This document shows positions 45,880-48,322 of a stretch of 48,322 bases of DNA, piece after piece (position 1 is the first letter of the stretch; every line of letters starts with the position of its first letter). Made by a program: the position numbers and the translations under genes. The notes under the pieces were generated by a model, which saw only the letters and a list, made by a program, of their open reading frames with translations, made no database searches and was not told where the DNA came from. This DNA comes from a virus. Location of the stretch: the IMG/VR virus record IMGVR_UViG_3300040806_000846, positions 1 through 48,322 of that record. One strand, written 5' to 3'.

Positions 45880-48322
45880 TTGGCTAATACATATAATTAC
45901 GGTCAAAAGGGTGTTTCAACCGACTTACAATTTGGTAAAAGAGGACCACGTCTAGTAGCAAATGCATCAACAAGTGCATTACAAGTTACCACAGATGACG
46001 GTAATACATTATCAAACTTAAGAATCGCTAATGCTACAGTTTCCACTGATGCAGTTACCAAGGCTCAATTAGATGCCAGTGTTGCTAACGTTGGAAGTAA
46101 TGCATTTAATATTACATTAGGCAATATTGATGCAGATGGTGATGGTGATTGGTTTATCACTCCTGACCAAGGTGAATACGACGGAAATTCATCTGTAACT
46201 AGATCCGGTGCCGTCGCTTTAAGTAATTCCACATCAGTGGCAGAGTCAATTGATACTCTTAACGAAACAATGTGGAATATACAAAACAACACATACGTTA
46301 GAGATGTAAGTTTTACAACTAACGTATCTGAAGGTGGTAACCCATTAAGTGTAACACTAACTATAAATGCTACAGGTAATGCAAATAGATACACTATTGA
46401 TTGGGGTGACGGAGACACTACTACTGCAACATCAGATAGTACTCCAAGTCATACATACACCGATAATACAAACTCACCTTTTGATGTACAAGTAACAGCA
46501 TTTAATAACAGTGGTGCAGGTGCAGGTTCAACTGCAACTCACACAGAAACTGACTTTATTACATTGTATACTGCAACACCAGTTGCAGACTTTGACTTGT
46601 ACTCAGCAAGTTCAGGTGGTAGTGCTTTAACAGGAAACAACAGATACATGATTGCAGGCAACGTTGTATACTTAGAAAATACAACAACTAACTCAAGTTC
46701 AGCAACATGTACATATGAAATCAATTGGGGTGACGGTAGTGCTAATACTTCAGTTAGTTCAGGTGGTGCTGGTGACGTAGGTCAAGCAAGAACAAGTCAT
46801 ACTTACTCAGCAAGTAGTAGCAGTAGCATGTACACAATTACAATGCAACAGACTGCTCACAGTACAGCATCTCCAAGTGAAGTAGGTAGTACAACTACTG
46901 ATTCATTTAAAGTGTACGCAACAACTCCAAGTGTACCACAAGGACTTAGTAGTAAGACTATTAGTTTTGGTGAAAGCAGTTCGGGAACCAGTCCATATCT
47001 TGCATCAGGCTTTATTGATAACAGTACTGATGATAGTGGTACAGCAGGACAAAGTGTTTCCAGAATTACAAACAATAGTGCAGGAACATATACTGACAGT
47101 TCCATAATCAGTACATACGCCTACAATGCCGAAGCAGGTGACCTTGGTGTAAATTTAAATGGAACATTATTAGACAACACATCATTTAGTAGTGGTGATG
47201 ACTCAGGTACATATGGTAACTTAGTTATTACAGCAGATGATGATTATCAATTTTTAACAGCATCAGGTAGCAGTACTTCTTTTAGTAGCAGTACAAACTA
47301 CCCAGGTGCATATGAAGGCTTTAAAGCAAGAGCACGTTTTACAACTGCTGATTTACCAGTTGGTACAAACAGCATGTATTTAAGTCATAGTGCAACAGGT
47401 AATACTAACATTGTTAGTTTTGTAAAAGATGACTTAACATCAGCACCAACAGTAAGCATGACAGGTGCAACTATAACAGAGAATTCACCAGGAACATTAA
47501 AGTATGTTTCGGGTATTCCTTACTATACTAACAATGCAACACTAGACTTAACAGGTGTTAGTGTTTATAATTGGATAGGACAAACTTATAGAAATACTAG
47601 CCAACCATTCGAAGTAACAAATGGTACTAACCAAGAAGGAACATCGGGTTCTGCTATTGGTACTCAGAACTATACTTACGCACAAATTGATGGTTCAAGT
47701 ACATTCTTAAGTGGCGGTATTCCAATTGCTAACACAGGTAAAGACAGTGGTAATGCTTATTCAATAGGTACAATCTCAGTTAGTGTAAACGGTGGCGGTA
47801 CTGGTATAGAACAACTTAAAGCAAGATTGTATAATGTAAATGGCTCAAGTAATTATGAAGAACTAAGTGGCAAATACATTCAAGCATGGAACAGCACATC
47901 AGGTATAGACGAAGAGAACATACCAGTAAGCGACAGTTTAGGTGCTGGCTTTGACGATGACGGATTAAGAATTACAGGTTTTGGTAGTGGCGACACACCA
48001 GCATTTGATAATAGTGTAAACAACTATACTGCAAATGCATGGACTGGTGCAGAAACTATAGCAGGCACAGTAGAAGCAGTAAACAGATTTGGTACAATAA
48101 AACATTTTGATACTGATCTAAGTGGTTCAGCATACTTCCCAACAGGACCTAATCTAAATTCAGGTAGAAGTGGAGCTCAGTACTTTACTTTTGCATTTAG
48201 AAGAACAACAATGGCAAACTTTGATATCACATTAAGTGGTACTATAAGCGGTTTATTTATTGCCGCACCTGGCACAGACATTGATGATGCGTCAGGGTTA
48301 AATGGTTGGTTAGATGCAGGTA
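45880..48322 (+). CDS. PKD-domain virion protein, TTG start, truncated by window end
   Basis: The frame is open without a stop for 814 codons to the window edge. I place the start at the TTG at 45880 because GTAGGAG lies 6 bases upstream and the N-terminus (NYGQKGVSTDLQFGKRG) matches that of the fibre protein at 25320-28376. At least two PKD-like Ig modules are seen: one with YTIDWGDGDTTTA then SHTYTDN (residues about 170-205) and one with YEINWGDGSANT then SHTYSAS (about 289-315). The rest is Ser/Thr/Asn-rich beta sequence. The visible end (FTFAFRRTTMANFDITLSG) resembles large cyanophage structural proteins. Virion appendage, adhesion role inferred. Confidence 0.88.
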   Translation, partial: MANTYNYGQKGVSTDLQFGKRGPRLVANASTSALQVTTDDGNTLSNLRIANATVSTDAVTKAQLDASVANVGSNAFNITLGNIDADGDGDWFITPDQGEYDGNSSVTRSGAVALSNSTSVAESIDTLNETMWNIQNNTYVRDVSFTTNVSEGGNPLSVTLTINATGNANRYTIDWGDGDTTTATSDSTPSHTYTDNTNSPFDVQVTAFNNSGAGAGSTATHTETDFITLYTATPVADFDLYSASSGGSALTGNNRYMIAGNVVYLENTTTNSSSATCTYEINWGDGSANTSVSSGGAGDVGQARTSHTYSASSSSSMYTITMQQTAHSTASPSEVGSTTTDSFKVYATTPSVPQGLSSKTISFGESSSGTSPYLASGFIDNSTDDSGTAGQSVSRITNNSAGTYTDSSIISTYAYNAEAGDLGVNLNGTLLDNTSFSSGDDSGTYGNLVITADDDYQFLTASGSSTSFSSSTNYPGAYEGFKARARFTTADLPVGTNSMYLSHSATGNTNIVSFVKDDLTSAPTVSMTGATITENSPGTLKYVSGIPYYTNNATLDLTGVSVYNWIGQTYRNTSQPFEVTNGTNQEGTSGSAIGTQNYTYAQIDGSSTFLSGGIPIANTGKDSGNAYSIGTISVSVNGGGTGIEQLKARLYNVNGSSNYEELSGKYIQAWNSTSGIDEENIPVSDSLGAGFDDDGLRITGFGSGDTPAFDNSVNNYTANAWTGAETIAGTVEAVNRFGTIKHFDTDLSGSAYFPTGPNLNSGRSGAQYFTFAFRRTTMANFDITLSGTISGLFIAAPGTDIDDASGLNGWLDAG

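Noticed and set aside
46065-47105. Minus-strand frames inside the PKD gene region
   Set aside because: The plus strand is open for 814 codons with PKD motifs and a late promoter; the minus frames are shadows.
1-48322. CRISPR array, tRNA, rRNA, integrase, attachment site or transposon
   Set aside because: I saw no regular direct repeats with spacers, no cloverleaf, no recombinase motifs and no inverted-repeat-bounded element. A tRNA scan would be needed to exclude degenerate tRNAs.

Overview
This window is part of a T4-like (myovirus) marine bacteriophage genome, probably a pelagiphage- or cyanophage-type relative. The evidence is a T4-style replication set: sliding clamp gp45, family B DNA polymerase gp43, clamp-loader ATPase gp44 and DsbA. 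It also has PhoH, 2-oxoglutarate oxygenases, a cold-shock protein, long repetitive fibre-type virion proteins, a spanin pair, dense overlapping genes, AT-rich sequence, and no rRNA, tRNA, integrase or insertion sequence that I can see. The host cannot be fixed from sequence alone.

Layout. 1-1536: small membrane and accessory proteins plus CspA. 1574-8113: DNA module (CBU_0592-like membrane protein, a TGT/DpdA-like transglycosylase, clamp, polymerase, DsbA). 8231-10451 (+): membrane protein, acidic protein and two tandem 2OG-Fe(II) oxygenases. 10448-11896: fibre-like virion protein. 11964-16895: early-type operons (OB-fold-like protein, HAD hydrolase, SDR, AT-hook protein, metallophosphatase). 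16939-23799: metabolic and AAA+ cluster (Bfd-like mini-ferredoxin, sulfotransferase-like protein, amidinotransferase, SDR, VWA metallopeptidase, MoxR ATPase). 24211-34259: glycosyltransferase-like gene and about 9 kb of appendage genes. 34277-40636: ClpA-like unfoldase, DnaJ-like chaperone, acyl carrier protein, spanins and two conserved late proteins. 40813-45774: PhoH, methyltransferase-like proteins, Fe-type alcohol dehydrogenase and clamp loader. 45880-end (+): a TTG-initiated PKD-domain virion protein running off the window.

Regulation can be read directly. Early operons follow sigma70 promoters with TTGAC(A/C/T), a 16-17 bp spacer and TATAAT-like boxes, most of them preceded by GG. Late genes follow T4-like elements of form (G/T)ATAAATA. 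At two loci an early and a late promoter sit back to back. Several early and late promoters are placed so that the predicted +1 is the A of the start ATG, which predicts leaderless mRNAs.

The most striking observation is that the TGT/DpdA-like enzyme and the DNA polymerase end in nearly the same peptide (VMDTFFEF and VMDNFFEF). In T4/RB69 the polymerase C-terminus is the sliding-clamp-binding tail. This suggests a DNA base-modification enzyme tethered to the replication clamp, encoded two genes downstream of the clamp itself.
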